Below, piece by piece: positions 1 through 8,517 of a stretch of 64,000 nt of DNA. How positions within the stretch are numbered: the first letter of the stretch is position 1; every line of letters begins with the position of its first letter. This DNA comes from Fibrobacterota bacterium. Its GTDB lineage: Bacteria > Fibrobacterota > Fibrobacteria > UBA11236. Both the position numbers and the translations under genes were made by a program. Where the stretch lies: positions 1-64,000 of the forward strand of contig JAEKLQ010000054.1 of NCBI GenBank assembly GCA_019509785.1, read 5' to 3'. A model generated the notes under the pieces. It made no database searches. It was not told the origin of the DNA and saw only the letters and a program-made list of their open reading frames with translations.

Positions 1-2430
1 CTCCAGACCGCTTCCGAGCTATACCAGCGCATCCCCAAGGAATTCCCCACGGCGGACATCGCCCCGGTGGCCCTGTTCAACGCGGGCGTGATGCAGGAGA
101 AGCAGAAAAAGTGGCCGGATGCCATCAAGATTTACATGCTTTTCTGCGATGCCTTTTACGAATCCAAGCTGCTCCCGAAGGTGCTTTTCCGGGAAGCCAA
201 ATGCCGGGAGCAGGACGGGCAGTGGAAGACGGCGGGCGATAAATACCTGAACCTCACGCGCGCGCATCCCGAAAGCCCCGAGGCCGAACCCGCGTTGTAC
301 AACGCCGGCTTCGCCTATCTCAACGGAAACGCGCAGGATTCGGCGGCGCGCGCCTTCGAGGCGTATGCCCTGAAGTATCCGCAAAAGGAAGAAGCCCCGA
401 ACCTGCTGTTCCGCGCCGTGGAACTCTACGGGGAAATGCGGAACTGGGAAAAGGTGGCGGAGTTGCAATCCCAGTTCACCCGCCGTTACGCGAACGACAA
501 GGGCCGCATGATCCAGGCGCTGTGCATGGGAGGCATGGCGGCTTTCAACCGCAGCCGTCCGGACGAAGCCACCAAGCTGATGACGCAAGCGCTACGCGAA
601 TTCGCCAGCCTCAAAACCGCCGATCCCACGCCGCGTTTCTACGCCGCCCAGGCCCAGCACACCCTCGGCGAAATCGCCTCCCGCCGCATGCGCGATCTGC
701 CCATCCGGCCGGGGGCCTACGATGCGGACGTGAAAGCCAAGACGGTCCTGCTGAAGGCCGCCGTGGACGAGTACCTGAAGGTGCTCGACTTCCGCATCGT
801 GGATTGGGCCCTGCGGGCCGCCTACTCGTTGGGCCAAAGCTTCGAGGACTTCGGCACCCAGGTATACGAGGCGCCCCGCAAGCCGGCGCGCGGTCCCGGC
901 GAACAACTCGATCGGGAGGACGATGCCCTTTCGTCGCTTTCGGCTTCCTACGCCCGGGCCCAGCAGCAATACCTGCAAGTGCTTTCCATCGGGCGGAAGC
1001 AAGAGGTCAACAACAAGTGGGTGGGGGAGGCCAACGCGCGCCTGACGGGCATGGCCACGCGCTATATGGGCTGCCAGATCAAGGCCATGGCCCAGGTGCC
1101 GCAGTTATTGCGCGTGGATGCCGGCACTCCCGAGAAAGCCATCGCCGGCAAGCTGCAGCAAATCGCCCGTATCACGCCTTACCATGAACAAGGCCTCAAG
1201 TATTTCATGTCCTTCTTCGACATCGCGCAAGAGTACGAACTCGATCCTAAGCTGGTCGATTCCCTGGGCGGAGCCATCCTCAAGAGCACGCATGCCCTCG
1301 GCGGCCACTACGTGGACGCGGCCGACTTGGCCCGCTCATCGCCGTTCCCGGCCGGCTTCCAACCCATGGAGCGCTTTTTCTATCAGGTCAAGCTGGTGCA
1401 GGAAGGCATCCCCAAGCTGGAAGCGAAGGCCATGGAGTATTTCCAGCAAGGCCTGGATTTCGCGGCCAAGTACAACCTGAAGCGGGATCCGCTCTACGAT
1501 AGCTTGGGTATAGCCCTGGGCCGGGCCCAGTTCGTGCAGGCCAAATGCCTGGATCTGCTCGCGGTGGAAGCCCTCGTCCATCCCCCCATCCCGACCGGGG
1601 CCGGTCCCGAGCAGCGCAAGACTTACCAGGAAAAGCTCGAGAATGTTGGGTATCAGTTGCAGGACCAGGCCGCGGAAAAGTACCGGGCCTTGGTCGCCAA
1701 GGTCGTCGCCGGGACGGTCCCGGCGGAATGGGGCGAACTGGCCTTCGCGCGTCTCTACCAGATCGAGCCCGATAAATGGACGCGCAGTTCCGATCAGGAC
1801 ACCATCATGGACTTCTATTCGGGGAAGGAATGGATGGCGCTGCCGGCATTGCCCGCGCAGGGCTGGCCCGCCGCGGATAATCCCGAGTGGAAGAAGGTCC
1901 GCAAAGGCATCATGCCCAAAGCCGATTACCCGGAGGAAGTCAAAACCTTCCCCCGCTTCCTATGGTGCGGCGACAAGGGCCAAGGCCCCAAGATCGATAC
2001 CGTGCTCGCGACCTATATCCCCTGGAAACAGGTCTTCGCGCAAACCGCCATCGACCTTCCCAACCAGATCCAAGGGTTGGATCTCGAAGTCGTGGCCCGC
2101 CCCGAATGGGCGGTTCTGTTGGATAACGATACGGTACTCACGCATAAGGCCATCGCGGGCCCGTGGAACAAGGGGACCGCGAAGGACGTGTGGCCGGCGG
2201 TTTCCAAGAAGCTCCCGACCGGGCGGCATTACCTGCGCATCGCGGCGAAGAACGATAAACCCAACGAAGGTTTCGGCGTGTGGTTGCGGTTGCGCGTGCG
2301 CTACAAGCTGCCGGGAACCGGGGCCATGTTTCCTTGGAATCAAGCCACTCCCAGCCCCCAGTACCTGAAATCCCTCCTCGAACGCGATCTGCGTATCCCT
2401 AATTTCACCAACCGTCCGGCGGGCCTATGA
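1..2430 (+). CDS. TPR-rich tetratricopeptide protein, 5' end outside window
   Basis: The frame is open from base 1 with no stop, so the true start lies upstream; 809 residues are visible. The N-terminal third is a run of helical repeats with TPR character (for example YNAGFAYLNG followed by ARAFEAYALKYPQ, and FNRSRPDEATKLMTQAL). The C-terminal ~150 residues look like a beta domain (VLLDNDTVLTHKAI, HYLRIAAKN, VWLRLRVRY). TPR arrays of this kind are usually protein-interaction scaffolds in envelope or motility complexes; that role is inferred. The next gene starts 28 bp downstream behind its own ribosome site, so the two are probably co-transcribed. The specific family is not recognised. Confidence 0.8.
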   Translation, partial: LQTASELYQRIPKEFPTADIAPVALFNAGVMQEKQKKWPDAIKIYMLFCDAFYESKLLPKVLFREAKCREQDGQWKTAGDKYLNLTRAHPESPEAEPALYNAGFAYLNGNAQDSAARAFEAYALKYPQKEEAPNLLFRAVELYGEMRNWEKVAELQSQFTRRYANDKGRMIQALCMGGMAAFNRSRPDEATKLMTQALREFASLKTADPTPRFYAAQAQHTLGEIASRRMRDLPIRPGAYDADVKAKTVLLKAAVDEYLKVLDFRIVDWALRAAYSLGQSFEDFGTQVYEAPRKPARGPGEQLDREDDALSSLSASYARAQQQYLQVLSIGRKQEVNNKWVGEANARLTGMATRYMGCQIKAMAQVPQLLRVDAGTPEKAIAGKLQQIARITPYHEQGLKYFMSFFDIAQEYELDPKLVDSLGGAILKSTHALGGHYVDAADLARSSPFPAGFQPMERFFYQVKLVQEGIPKLEAKAMEYFQQGLDFAAKYNLKRDPLYDSLGIALGRAQFVQAKCLDLLAVEALVHPPIPTGAGPEQRKTYQEKLENVGYQLQDQAAEKYRALVAKVVAGTVPAEWGELAFARLYQIEPDKWTRSSDQDTIMDFYSGKEWMALPALPAQGWPAADNPEWKKVRKGIMPKADYPEEVKTFPRFLWCGDKGQGPKIDTVLATYIPWKQVFAQTAIDLPNQIQGLDLEVVARPEWAVLLDNDTVLTHKAIAGPWNKGTAKDVWPAVSKKLPTGRHYLRIAAKNDKPNEGFGVWLRLRVRYKLPGTGAMFPWNQATPSPQYLKSLLERDLRIPNFTNRPAGL

Positions 2431-2458
2431 AACCCTCCCAATTGCGGAGGCCATGCCC

Positions 2459-2890
2459 ATGAAGTTCTGGCTCAAGTTCCAGCGGAATAGGCCGATAACC
2501 CGCATGGGTATGCTTCCGTCCGCGCCGATAATCCGCCTATGCGCCCTGGCGTTGCTCTGTTGGGGCTGGATCCCTGCCGAAGCCGGCAAGAAGAATCCCA
2601 AAGCCATTCCCTTGGTTACGGTGGAGCCCAAGAAAGACCAAACCCTGGTGGCACCCCAGAATCCGGCGACTCCGGCCGCGGGAAAACCGGGGTCCACCTT
2701 CGCCGAGCTTAGCTTCAATCGGACCCTTGTCATCGAAGGCAAGGTGGAAAAGCCTCAGGTGAGCTTCACCTTGCTGAAAGAGCCCCCGCCCGAAAAGGAG
2801 ATCCGATTCGAAGCCAGTTTTCTGGAGAATATCCTGAAACTGGACCGCGAAAACACCTTCGTCCCCGGCGAAACCTACGGCCACGAATAA
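2459..2890 (+). CDS. Small exported protein, unknown function
   Basis: 143 residues if started at ATG 2459, which has a GGAGG site 8 bp upstream; ATG 2453 is in the same frame but only 2 bp from the site. A basic N-terminus and hydrophobic stretch (IIRLCALALLCWGW) ending IPAEAG look like a signal peptide. The mature part is rich in Lys, Pro and Glu and contains a short strand-like block (LVIEGKVEKPQVSFTLLKE) followed by ETYGHE at the end. It follows the TPR gene closely and probably works with it in the envelope. No family is assigned. Confidence 0.7.
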   Translation: MKFWLKFQRNRPITRMGMLPSAPIIRLCALALLCWGWIPAEAGKKNPKAIPLVTVEPKKDQTLVAPQNPATPAAGKPGSTFAELSFNRTLVIEGKVEKPQVSFTLLKEPPPEKEIRFEASFLENILKLDRENTFVPGETYGHE

Positions 2891-2947
2891 AGATTCCTTC
2901 GGTCACGAATAAATAACCTTCGCCTTTCGCCTGCCCACGCGCACAAC

Positions 2948-2958
2948 CTATATTCTGG
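2948..2958 (+). promoter_or_regulatory. Candidate promoter -10/-7 box (CTATATTCTGG)
   Basis: The 11-mer CTATATTCTGG lies 27 bp before ATG 2986 and recurs exactly at 8365-8375. It fits the TAnnTT core of FCB-group promoters. There is no mapped transcription start, so this is a pattern call. Confidence 0.35.
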
Positions 2959-2985
2959 CGCATCCCCCGAATGGAAGGAGCGCCC

Positions 2986-3560
2986 ATGGCTTCCCGCTTC
3001 GAACCCCGCCGCTTGGCCGCCACGCTTTCCGTGTTCTTGGTTTCGATAACGCCTGCGATCCCGGGCCCGGAAACTCCCGCCGCCTCCAAGATCGCCGCGC
3101 CTACCCAGGCCCGCGTCTTCGCCGATCGGATCGCGTCGCGTTATGGCCTGGCCGATTTCCCCAAAGTGCGATCGATCCGTTTCACCTTCAACGTCAGGCA
3201 CGGCGGCAAGGAAATGGCCCGAGAGTGGACCTGGTTTCCCAAGGAAGACAGCTCTTCCCGTTGCATCTCGCCTGGGACCAAGGCCTGGATCTTAAGCTGG
3301 GGGAGGGAGGGGTCCTCACCGTTCGTTATCCCAAACAGAGCGGCTACACCACCGGCGATGCCTACGATTTGTCCGCCGATTCCGCCGGCACCATCCGCTC
3401 TTGGGTGTTCCACCGCGGCGGCGCCGATACGGCGACCATGCGCGCCGATTGGGCCAAGCCCACCGAAGTGGACGGCCTCCCCATTTCCCTGGAGCGACCG
3501 GGCGAAAAAGGCTTCAAGGTCTGGTTTACCGGCGTGAAGGTCGTGGGCATAAAGGGCTGA
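2986..3560 (+). pseudogene. Frameshifted secreted protein (broken reading frame)
   Basis: ATG 2986 has GGAAGGAG upstream and opens an exported-looking protein (hydrophobic LAATLSVFLVSITPAI, then ADRIASRYGLADFPKVRSI and EWTWFPKED). After about 3240-3262 that frame turns into low-complexity sequence, while a different frame carries the sensible continuation LFPLHLAWDQGLDLKL ... GDAYDLSADSAGTIRSWVF ... KVWFTGVKV up to the stop at 3558-3560. The 575-bp span is not a multiple of 3, so one indel (+1 or -2 type) explains it. From memory, related proteins carry extra residues between the WTW and LFPLHL blocks, so an internal deletion is also possible. A sequencing error cannot be excluded. Confidence 0.65.
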
Positions 3561-3580
3561 CCCTTGCGGCCGGCCGTGCG

Positions 3581-5218
3581 CTAGTCGAACGACAGGATCG
3601 AGCGGTCCCAACCTTCGGAAGGCTGATACCCCAATAGATTCGCGGTGGTCGCCGCCAGGTCCGACAACCCGTATCCCGACCCGTTGATCTTAAGCCCAAG
3701 CGCCTGCTTCCCGTAGAAGATGCAAGGGACGGGATTCAAGGTGTGGCTGGTCTTGGCCTTGAAATGCCCGGTCTTATCCAAGGCCGGCTTTCCCGTCTTC
3801 TTATCCATCTCCAGCATCTCGTCCGCGTTCCCGTGATCGGCCGTAATGATGGCCATCCCGTCCATGGCATCGATAACCGGCAGCAGGCGCCCCAGTTCCA
3901 GATCGACCGCTTCCACGGCCATGGTCGCCGCCCGCAGATTGCCGGTATGACCGACCATGTCGCCATTGGCGTAGTTCATGCGCGCGCAGCGGTACTTCCC
4001 GGTCTTGATCTGCTCGATCATCGCGTCCGTGATCTCCGCCGCCTTCATCCAAGGCCGCTCATCGAATGAGACCCGGTCCGACGGGATTTCGATATAGGTC
4101 TCGGTCTTGTCATCGAACTTGCCGCTACGGTTGCCGTTCCAGAAATAGGTCACGTGCCCGAACTTCTGGGTCTCCGAGATGGCCAATTGCGAAATTCCCA
4201 TGGAGGCCAATTGCTCGCCCATGGTGTTCTTGATCTCCGGCGGCGCCACCAGGTACCGCTTGGGAATATGCAAATCGCCGTCATATTCCAGCATGCCCGC
4301 ATACACTACCTTGGGCCGGCGCTTGCGATCGAAATAGGGGAAGTTGTCGTCCTCGAAGGCCCGCGAGATCTCGATGGCGCGGTCGCCCCGGAAATTGAAG
4401 AACACCACGCTATCGCCGTCCACGATGGGCCCGACGGGCTTCCCATCCTTCGCGATCACGAAGGGCGGCAAATCCTGATCGATCACCCTCCCGGCTTCGG
4501 ACCGCAGGGTATTGATGGCCTCCTCCGCCGAAGCGAAGGAGCGACCCTCGGCCAGCACGTGGCATTTCCACCCGCGCTCCACCATGCTCCAATCCGCTTC
4601 ATAGCGATCCATGGTGATCTTCATGCGCCCGCCTCCGCTCGCGATGCGCGCGTCGAAGCCGGAGTCGGAGATTTCCTTCAGGAACTTCTCGAAAGGCAGC
4701 ACGTAATCCAGGGCCGAAGTCTCGCCCACGTCCCGGCCATCCAGCAGGACGTGCACCCGCACTTGGCGCGCGCCCTCCTGCTTGGCCCGCTTGATGAGGG
4801 CGGTCAGATGGTTGATATGCGAATGCACGTTGCCGTCCGAAAAGAGGCCCAGGAAATGCAGGGTCCCACCGCGTTGGGCATTCCCCGCCACGTCCTTCCA
4901 TGCTTGCCGCTCGAACAGCTTGCCCGACGCGATGGCCTGGTTCACCAGCGATGCGCCCTGTTCATACACCGCGCCCGCCCCGATGGCATTGTGGCCCACC
5001 TCGGAATTGCCCATGTCGTCGTCGCTGGGCAGCCCCACCGCTTTCCCGTGGGCCTTCAGCAAGGTGTTCGGGTATTTGGCGAGCAGGCCGTCCAGAATGG
5101 GCTTGCGGGCCAGGGCGATGGCGTTGCCTTCCGTAGGTGGGGCGATGCCGTAACCGTCCATGACGACGATGACGAGGGGACCTTTGACGCCGGGGAACTT
5201 GGAGAAGCGCTGGAGCAT
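3581..5218 (-). CDS. gpmI: 2,3-bisphosphoglycerate-independent phosphoglycerate mutase
   Basis: Interconverts 3- and 2-phosphoglycerate in glycolysis without a bisphosphoglycerate cofactor, using two metal ions. The start at ATG 5218 gives 545 residues (family usually about 510-550) and begins just before the metal-binding VVMDGYG motif near residue 20. The catalytic serine lies in DDMGNSEVGHNAIGAG (Ser72). The second metal site is visible in ITADHGNADEM and the conserved KTSHTLNPVP near the C-terminus. The frame stays open 195 bp further upstream, but that extension is Pro/Arg-rich, enters the inverted-repeat region and lacks family similarity. A TATATTTGG box sits 28 bp upstream. It is monocistronic and ends 20 bp from the convergent pseudogene. 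Confidence 0.97.
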   Translation of the reverse strand: MLQRFSKFPGVKGPLVIVVMDGYGIAPPTEGNAIALARKPILDGLLAKYPNTLLKAHGKAVGLPSDDDMGNSEVGHNAIGAGAVYEQGASLVNQAIASGKLFERQAWKDVAGNAQRGGTLHFLGLFSDGNVHSHINHLTALIKRAKQEGARQVRVHVLLDGRDVGETSALDYVLPFEKFLKEISDSGFDARIASGGGRMKITMDRYEADWSMVERGWKCHVLAEGRSFASAEEAINTLRSEAGRVIDQDLPPFVIAKDGKPVGPIVDGDSVVFFNFRGDRAIEISRAFEDDNFPYFDRKRRPKVVYAGMLEYDGDLHIPKRYLVAPPEIKNTMGEQLASMGISQLAISETQKFGHVTYFWNGNRSGKFDDKTETYIEIPSDRVSFDERPWMKAAEITDAMIEQIKTGKYRCARMNYANGDMVGHTGNLRAATMAVEAVDLELGRLLPVIDAMDGMAIITADHGNADEMLEMDKKTGKPALDKTGHFKAKTSHTLNPVPCIFYGKQALGLKINGSGYGLSDLAATTANLLGYQPSEGWDRSILSFD

Positions 5219-5245
5219 GGGAAACCTTCGGTGAATACGTGAATC

Positions 5246-5255
5246 CCAAATATAG
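5246..5255 (-). promoter_or_regulatory. gpmI: Candidate promoter box upstream of gpmI (CTATATTTGG)
   Basis: On the minus strand CTATATTTGG lies 28 bp before the gpmI ATG. It matches TAnnTTTG, the -7 element known from Bacteroidota promoters, and resembles the boxes at 2948 and 8365. No convincing -33 element was identified. Confidence 0.35.
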
Positions 5256-5289
5256 CTCAGGGCGCGTCGGGCCTGGGGCGGGGCGTTCT

Positions 5290-5632
5290 TCCCGCGCAAT
5301 GGGCCCGGGCGGCCGCACGGGGTTGCGGTCTGCGGGCTGGGGGCTGGCTTGGAGCGCACTGGGGTTGGTCCGGGCGTCGCCGGGGCTCCGGGCCGCCTCG
5401 GATGCTCGCTCATCGGTATCGGGGTCGTTCACGGTCTGGGGAAGGGGACGCCCGCGCAACCAAGGTGTCGGTCACTCGCCGGCTGGCGCGGGCTGGCCGT
5501 ACTTCGAAAGCTGCTCCCTTCCCCAGACCGTGTGCGCTCGCAACTCGGCGTCCCGGAGCCCCGGCGACGCCCTGCCCGCCGCCCGCGCGATCCAAGCCCG
5601 ACCCCGCCCGCTCCCTGCGGCCGCGCGATCGA
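5290..5632. repeat. Large imperfect inverted repeat, two head-to-head copies of one element
   Basis: Bases 5430-5445 are the exact reverse complement of 5517-5532 (16 of 16), and 5372-5392 are the exact reverse complement of 5552-5572 (21 of 21). The spacing between matched blocks differs (37 versus 19 bases), so the arms have drifted by an indel. Weaker matches continue outward around the GCGGCCGC-containing segments near 5308-5320 and 5615-5628. The core between the arms is 71 bases (5446-5516). Translating both arms in the same relative frame also gives similar Pro/Arg-rich strings (RRPGAPATP), which confirms common origin rather than coding. Confidence 0.75.
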
Positions 5633-5889
5633 CTGGGGTATGGTTCGATAACCCCGACGGAGGACCGGCGCGCCCGCAGTGGGCGGGAGGGGTAACGCTT
5701 ATGTTACGGGTCGCGCCGCGCTTCGCCCCATTCAGGCGCGTGAGCATTCACGGATTCTTTGCTTCACCGTGCCTGCCCTCCGCTGCGCGGCAACCGATGA
5801 GGAGCGAGCCGCCTGCGGAACATCGCAACGAGGATGCGGGAGCGGTCGAAGCGGGTTTGACCCGTCGTACCGAAAGCGAATAGCCGAGC

Positions 5890-7467
5890 CTACCTCGCCC
5901 CACGCCCACGGCCAGACCCACCTCTACCAGGCTTCGCCCGCTCCACGACCCGCTTCACCGGAACCGGCGCTTCGGGCACCTCCTCCTCGGTCTGCGTGCG
6001 TTGGAAGCGTTCCTTATCGATGCGATTCAGGATCCCGTACCGATCCGGGATGAACAACACCATCACTTCGAGGTCATCGGTACCCGGGAACATATCCAGC
6101 GGGACCACCTTCGAAACCATGAAACCGGCCTTGCGCCATTGATTCACTTCTTTCGGCAGGGTATCCATGTCGCAGAAGATGTGCAGGATGCGAGCCGGGT
6201 TGCGGGCGGCCAGGGCGCGGATGACTCCGGGCTCGGTGCCTTGGCGGGGAGGGTCGAGCAGCAGGGCCTCAGGCTTGTCCGCGGTGGGTGGAGGGAGGAG
6301 GCGCTCAAGGGTTTTGGCGGAAATGCGTCCGGCCTTGAAGCGGACATGGGTATCCTTCTCGCCCGCGGCCATCTTCTGGGCCGAGGTAATGGCCGGCCCG
6401 CCCAGGTCGACTCCCGTGGCTTCGCCATAGCCTTTGCCCAGGGGCAAGGTAAAGAAGCCGAAGCCGCAGTACAGGTCCAGCAGGCGGTATTCCGGCTTGG
6501 GCTTGAGCAACTGCTCCGCTTTGCCCAGGAAATCCGGCAGGATGGAGGCGTTCACCTGGCAGAATGAGGTGGGATTGAAAACATAGGTCCTATCTCGCAC
6601 CTGCATGCGGATATCATCAGTTCCGAAAAGCTTCTTCAGCTTCCACGGTCCCTCCGGATCGCGGGCCTCGAAATAGTATTCCGACCGGGAAGGATCGAAG
6701 AAGATAAAGGCGGAGGCGACCTTGTAGACGTCCCCTTGCAAGTGTTGCCCCAGGAGTTTGGCCTTGCGCACCACGTCGGCGTTCAGCCGATGCAGGTTGA
6801 AAAAGACGGCGGGATGGCCGTAATCCCCGCGGATGATGATGTAGTTCAGCGCATTGGCCAGGCCGTGGTACGGATCGGTGTTGAGCTTCGTCAACAGGAA
6901 ATCGTAGATGGCCTTGTGCTCCGGGGGCTCCAAGCGGGATTCCGAGGCCGCCTTGGGATGCGCCGCCGCGGAAGCGTCGGTCAGGAAGGCGAGGACGAAG
7001 CCTCCGGCTTTTCGTACCACGCGGCGTTTGGTGGTGGTGCGGTAGCCGCGCGGCCGGGGCGAAGGCAGGATGCGATTGGGCTTGTCCGGCAAGCCGCGTG
7101 CGGTCCAGAACTCCTGCAAGGCGCGGTTCTTCAGATCCAACTCTTGAGCGTATTCCAATCGCGCCAGCGGCTCGGGATGCTTCGCCCCCAGGACCAGGTC
7201 CGGCGCGGCCCTCCGGGCCAATTGCATGAGCATCTCCGAGAAGCGCAATTCCCGTTTATCCGGCTCGACTACCGGGGCGTCCTTGGCCGGGTATTTCCAA
7301 ACCGAGGGGGATTTACGATCCGCGGGGAAGCTTTTTCCCTCCGTCCGGCGTTTCGGACGACCGCGACGACCGCCGCCTTGCTCGTCCCTCTCGCCCTTAT
7401 GCTTGGGTCCGGATTCGGATTGGGGGTGACGTTGGGATCCGGGAAAGGAACGGGAGGGTCTTGCCAT
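5890..7467 (-). CDS. Class I SAM-dependent RNA (uracil-C5) methyltransferase, RlmD/TrmA family
   Basis: Probably methylates C5 of a uridine in rRNA or tRNA. The 525-residue protein has a ~75-residue very basic N-terminal tail (KHKGERDEQGGGRRGRPKRR), then the RumA-like domain. Motifs include QVNASILPDFL, the SAM motif LLDLYCGFGFFTLPLG (about residue 325), the LLDPPRQG motif, and a catalytic cysteine in ILHIFCDMD where SCNP is usual. A conserved late Glu appears in DDLEVMVLF. No N-terminal Fe-S CxxxxxC cluster or TRAM domain of classic RlmD is evident, so the exact target is uncertain. The CbiX-like gene lies 72 bp upstream on the same strand. Confidence 0.85.
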   Translation of the reverse strand: MARPSRSFPGSQRHPQSESGPKHKGERDEQGGGRRGRPKRRTEGKSFPADRKSPSVWKYPAKDAPVVEPDKRELRFSEMLMQLARRAAPDLVLGAKHPEPLARLEYAQELDLKNRALQEFWTARGLPDKPNRILPSPRPRGYRTTTKRRVVRKAGGFVLAFLTDASAAAHPKAASESRLEPPEHKAIYDFLLTKLNTDPYHGLANALNYIIIRGDYGHPAVFFNLHRLNADVVRKAKLLGQHLQGDVYKVASAFIFFDPSRSEYYFEARDPEGPWKLKKLFGTDDIRMQVRDRTYVFNPTSFCQVNASILPDFLGKAEQLLKPKPEYRLLDLYCGFGFFTLPLGKGYGEATGVDLGGPAITSAQKMAAGEKDTHVRFKAGRISAKTLERLLPPPTADKPEALLLDPPRQGTEPGVIRALAARNPARILHIFCDMDTLPKEVNQWRKAGFMVSKVVPLDMFPGTDDLEVMVLFIPDRYGILNRIDKERFQRTQTEEEVPEAPVPVKRVVERAKPGRGGSGRGRGAR

Positions 7468-7539
7468 GGGGCCGTGAAGGTAGGAAAATCCGCCCCGACC
7501 TCCTGGTCGCCGACCTCCTGGTCGCCTAGCGCTGCGGAA

Positions 7540-7917
7540 CTATTCCTCCGGAGCGAAGCCGGCGGCACGGCCTACGAAGGCCGCGAAGCCGGGATGCCGC
7601 CCGGCGGCCTCCAAAAGCACGATGCGCGTCCCCGGATGGGCCGCCTCCACATGCGCCGCGAGGCGCGGGATATCCTCTTGCACATGCTTCCCCGAGAAAA
7701 AGAAGAGCGGGAGGATGCGTACTTCCGCGGCTCCGTTCGCCACGGCTTGTGCGGTGGCGGCCGGCAAATCGGGCTGCGATAAACTCAAATAGGCGGATAA
7801 GACCAGGATATCCGGGTATCGCGATTGGAGGCGCTGGACCAGGTCCTGCATTTCCTCAAACGCCCCCGGGGTCCGGCTGCCATGGCCCAGGAGAATCAAG
7901 GCCTTTCGGTATTCCAA
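7540..7917 (-). CDS. CbiX-type sirohydrochlorin chelatase-like protein (short form)
   Basis: 125 residues, the size of single-domain CbiX(S) proteins, which insert cobalt or iron into sirohydrochlorin or related tetrapyrroles. The two metal/substrate histidines are present: LILLGHGSR near the N-terminus and FFFSGKHVQEDIP in the middle. TTG 7917 is used as start because an AAGGAC site sits 6 bp upstream and the next residues match the family N-terminus. A TAGTTTTATC box lies about 35 bp upstream of the start. No cobalamin or siroheme genes are adjacent, so the physiological product is open. Confidence 0.8.
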   Translation of the reverse strand: MEYRKALILLGHGSRTPGAFEEMQDLVQRLQSRYPDILVLSAYLSLSQPDLPAATAQAVANGAAEVRILPLFFFSGKHVQEDIPRLAAHVEAAHPGTRIVLLEAAGRHPGFAAFVGRAAGFAPEE

Positions 7918-8041
7918 AGAAAAGTCCTTTATGCGAACGCGACTGGGACGATAAAACTAGCAAGACCCCCGCCCGGGCCGGAAAGTTTGCCTTTCCGCGG
8001 CGCAAAGGGATAGAATAGGTAAGTCCACCGATGGCATCCTA

Positions 8042-8353
8042 ATGGCGCAAGCAAACGTAAAAGTCATGACCTTCGAGGGGCAACCCTGCATCGAGATCCG
8101 CGGCGAGTGGGATCAGGCCGGCTTGGACGCGTTGATCAAAGCCTTCCAGAAAACCTTGCCGAAAGCGGAGGGGCATCTCTTCCTCAAACTCAGCGATTTG
8201 GATTACCTGGACAGCGCCGGCTTAGGCGTCATCATGTTCAATATGAACGAACTCGCGAAGCGCGGGGCCAAACTCGTTCTAATCCAGCCTTCCGAGGAAA
8301 TGCGCCATATCCTGCGCACGACCTCCTTGGACAAGGTGCTGGAAATCCGCTAA
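8042..8353 (+). CDS. STAS-domain protein, anti-sigma factor antagonist type
   Basis: 103 residues, one STAS domain of the SpoIIAA/RsbV kind. The diagnostic YLDSAGLGVI loop places the phosphorylatable serine at residue 58. Such proteins switch an anti-sigma/serine kinase partner; no kinase or phosphatase gene is nearby, so the partner is encoded elsewhere. ATG 8042 has only a weak ribosome site. The next gene, gcvT, starts 164 bp downstream behind its own candidate promoter, so this gene is probably a separate unit. Confidence 0.88.
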   Translation: MAQANVKVMTFEGQPCIEIRGEWDQAGLDALIKAFQKTLPKAEGHLFLKLSDLDYLDSAGLGVIMFNMNELAKRGAKLVLIQPSEEMRHILRTTSLDKVLEIR

Positions 8354-8364
8354 ACCCTTTTTGA

Positions 8365-8375
8365 CTATATTCTGG
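8365..8375 (+). promoter_or_regulatory. Candidate promoter box upstream of gcvT (CTATATTCTGG)
   Basis: Exact repeat of the CTATATTCTGG sequence at 2948-2958, here preceded by TTTTTGA. It lies 142 bp upstream of the gcvT GTG start, which would leave a long leader. Confidence 0.35.
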
Positions 8376-8517
8376 GCACTATTCCGGCGCCCCGGAGCCT
8401 TGATCGCTTGATCAAATAGGCAGCCGGATGGCGTGCCGGGCCGGGCCGGGTCGTCATGAGCCGCCCAGGCCGCAGACGAGCGATCTTCCATCAGGGCCCC
8501 AAAGTCCAAGGAGAAAC

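Larger units (their letters stand above)
5219..5889. other. 671-bp non-coding interval between gpmI and the RlmD-type gene
   Basis: No believable gene is present. Long open frames exist on both strands, but their translations are low-complexity Pro/Arg/Ala/Gly without motifs, as expected at this GC content. The left two-thirds hold a large imperfect inverted repeat (listed separately). The right third has GTAAC-GCTTAT-GTTAC at about 5691-5706 and a short CGGGT-TTG-ACCCG hairpin near 5850-5863. It lies upstream of gpmI and downstream of the convergent 5890-7467 gene. Confidence 0.6.

Noticed and set aside
5219-5413. 65-residue N-terminal extension of gpmI
   Set aside because: The residues are Pro/Arg-rich and lie in repeat DNA; the family start is clearly at 5218.
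5239-5883. 214-codon open frame in the gpmI upstream region
   Set aside because: Low-complexity Gly/Arg/Ala/Pro translation, crosses both arms of the inverted repeat and has no start signal; better read as non-coding.
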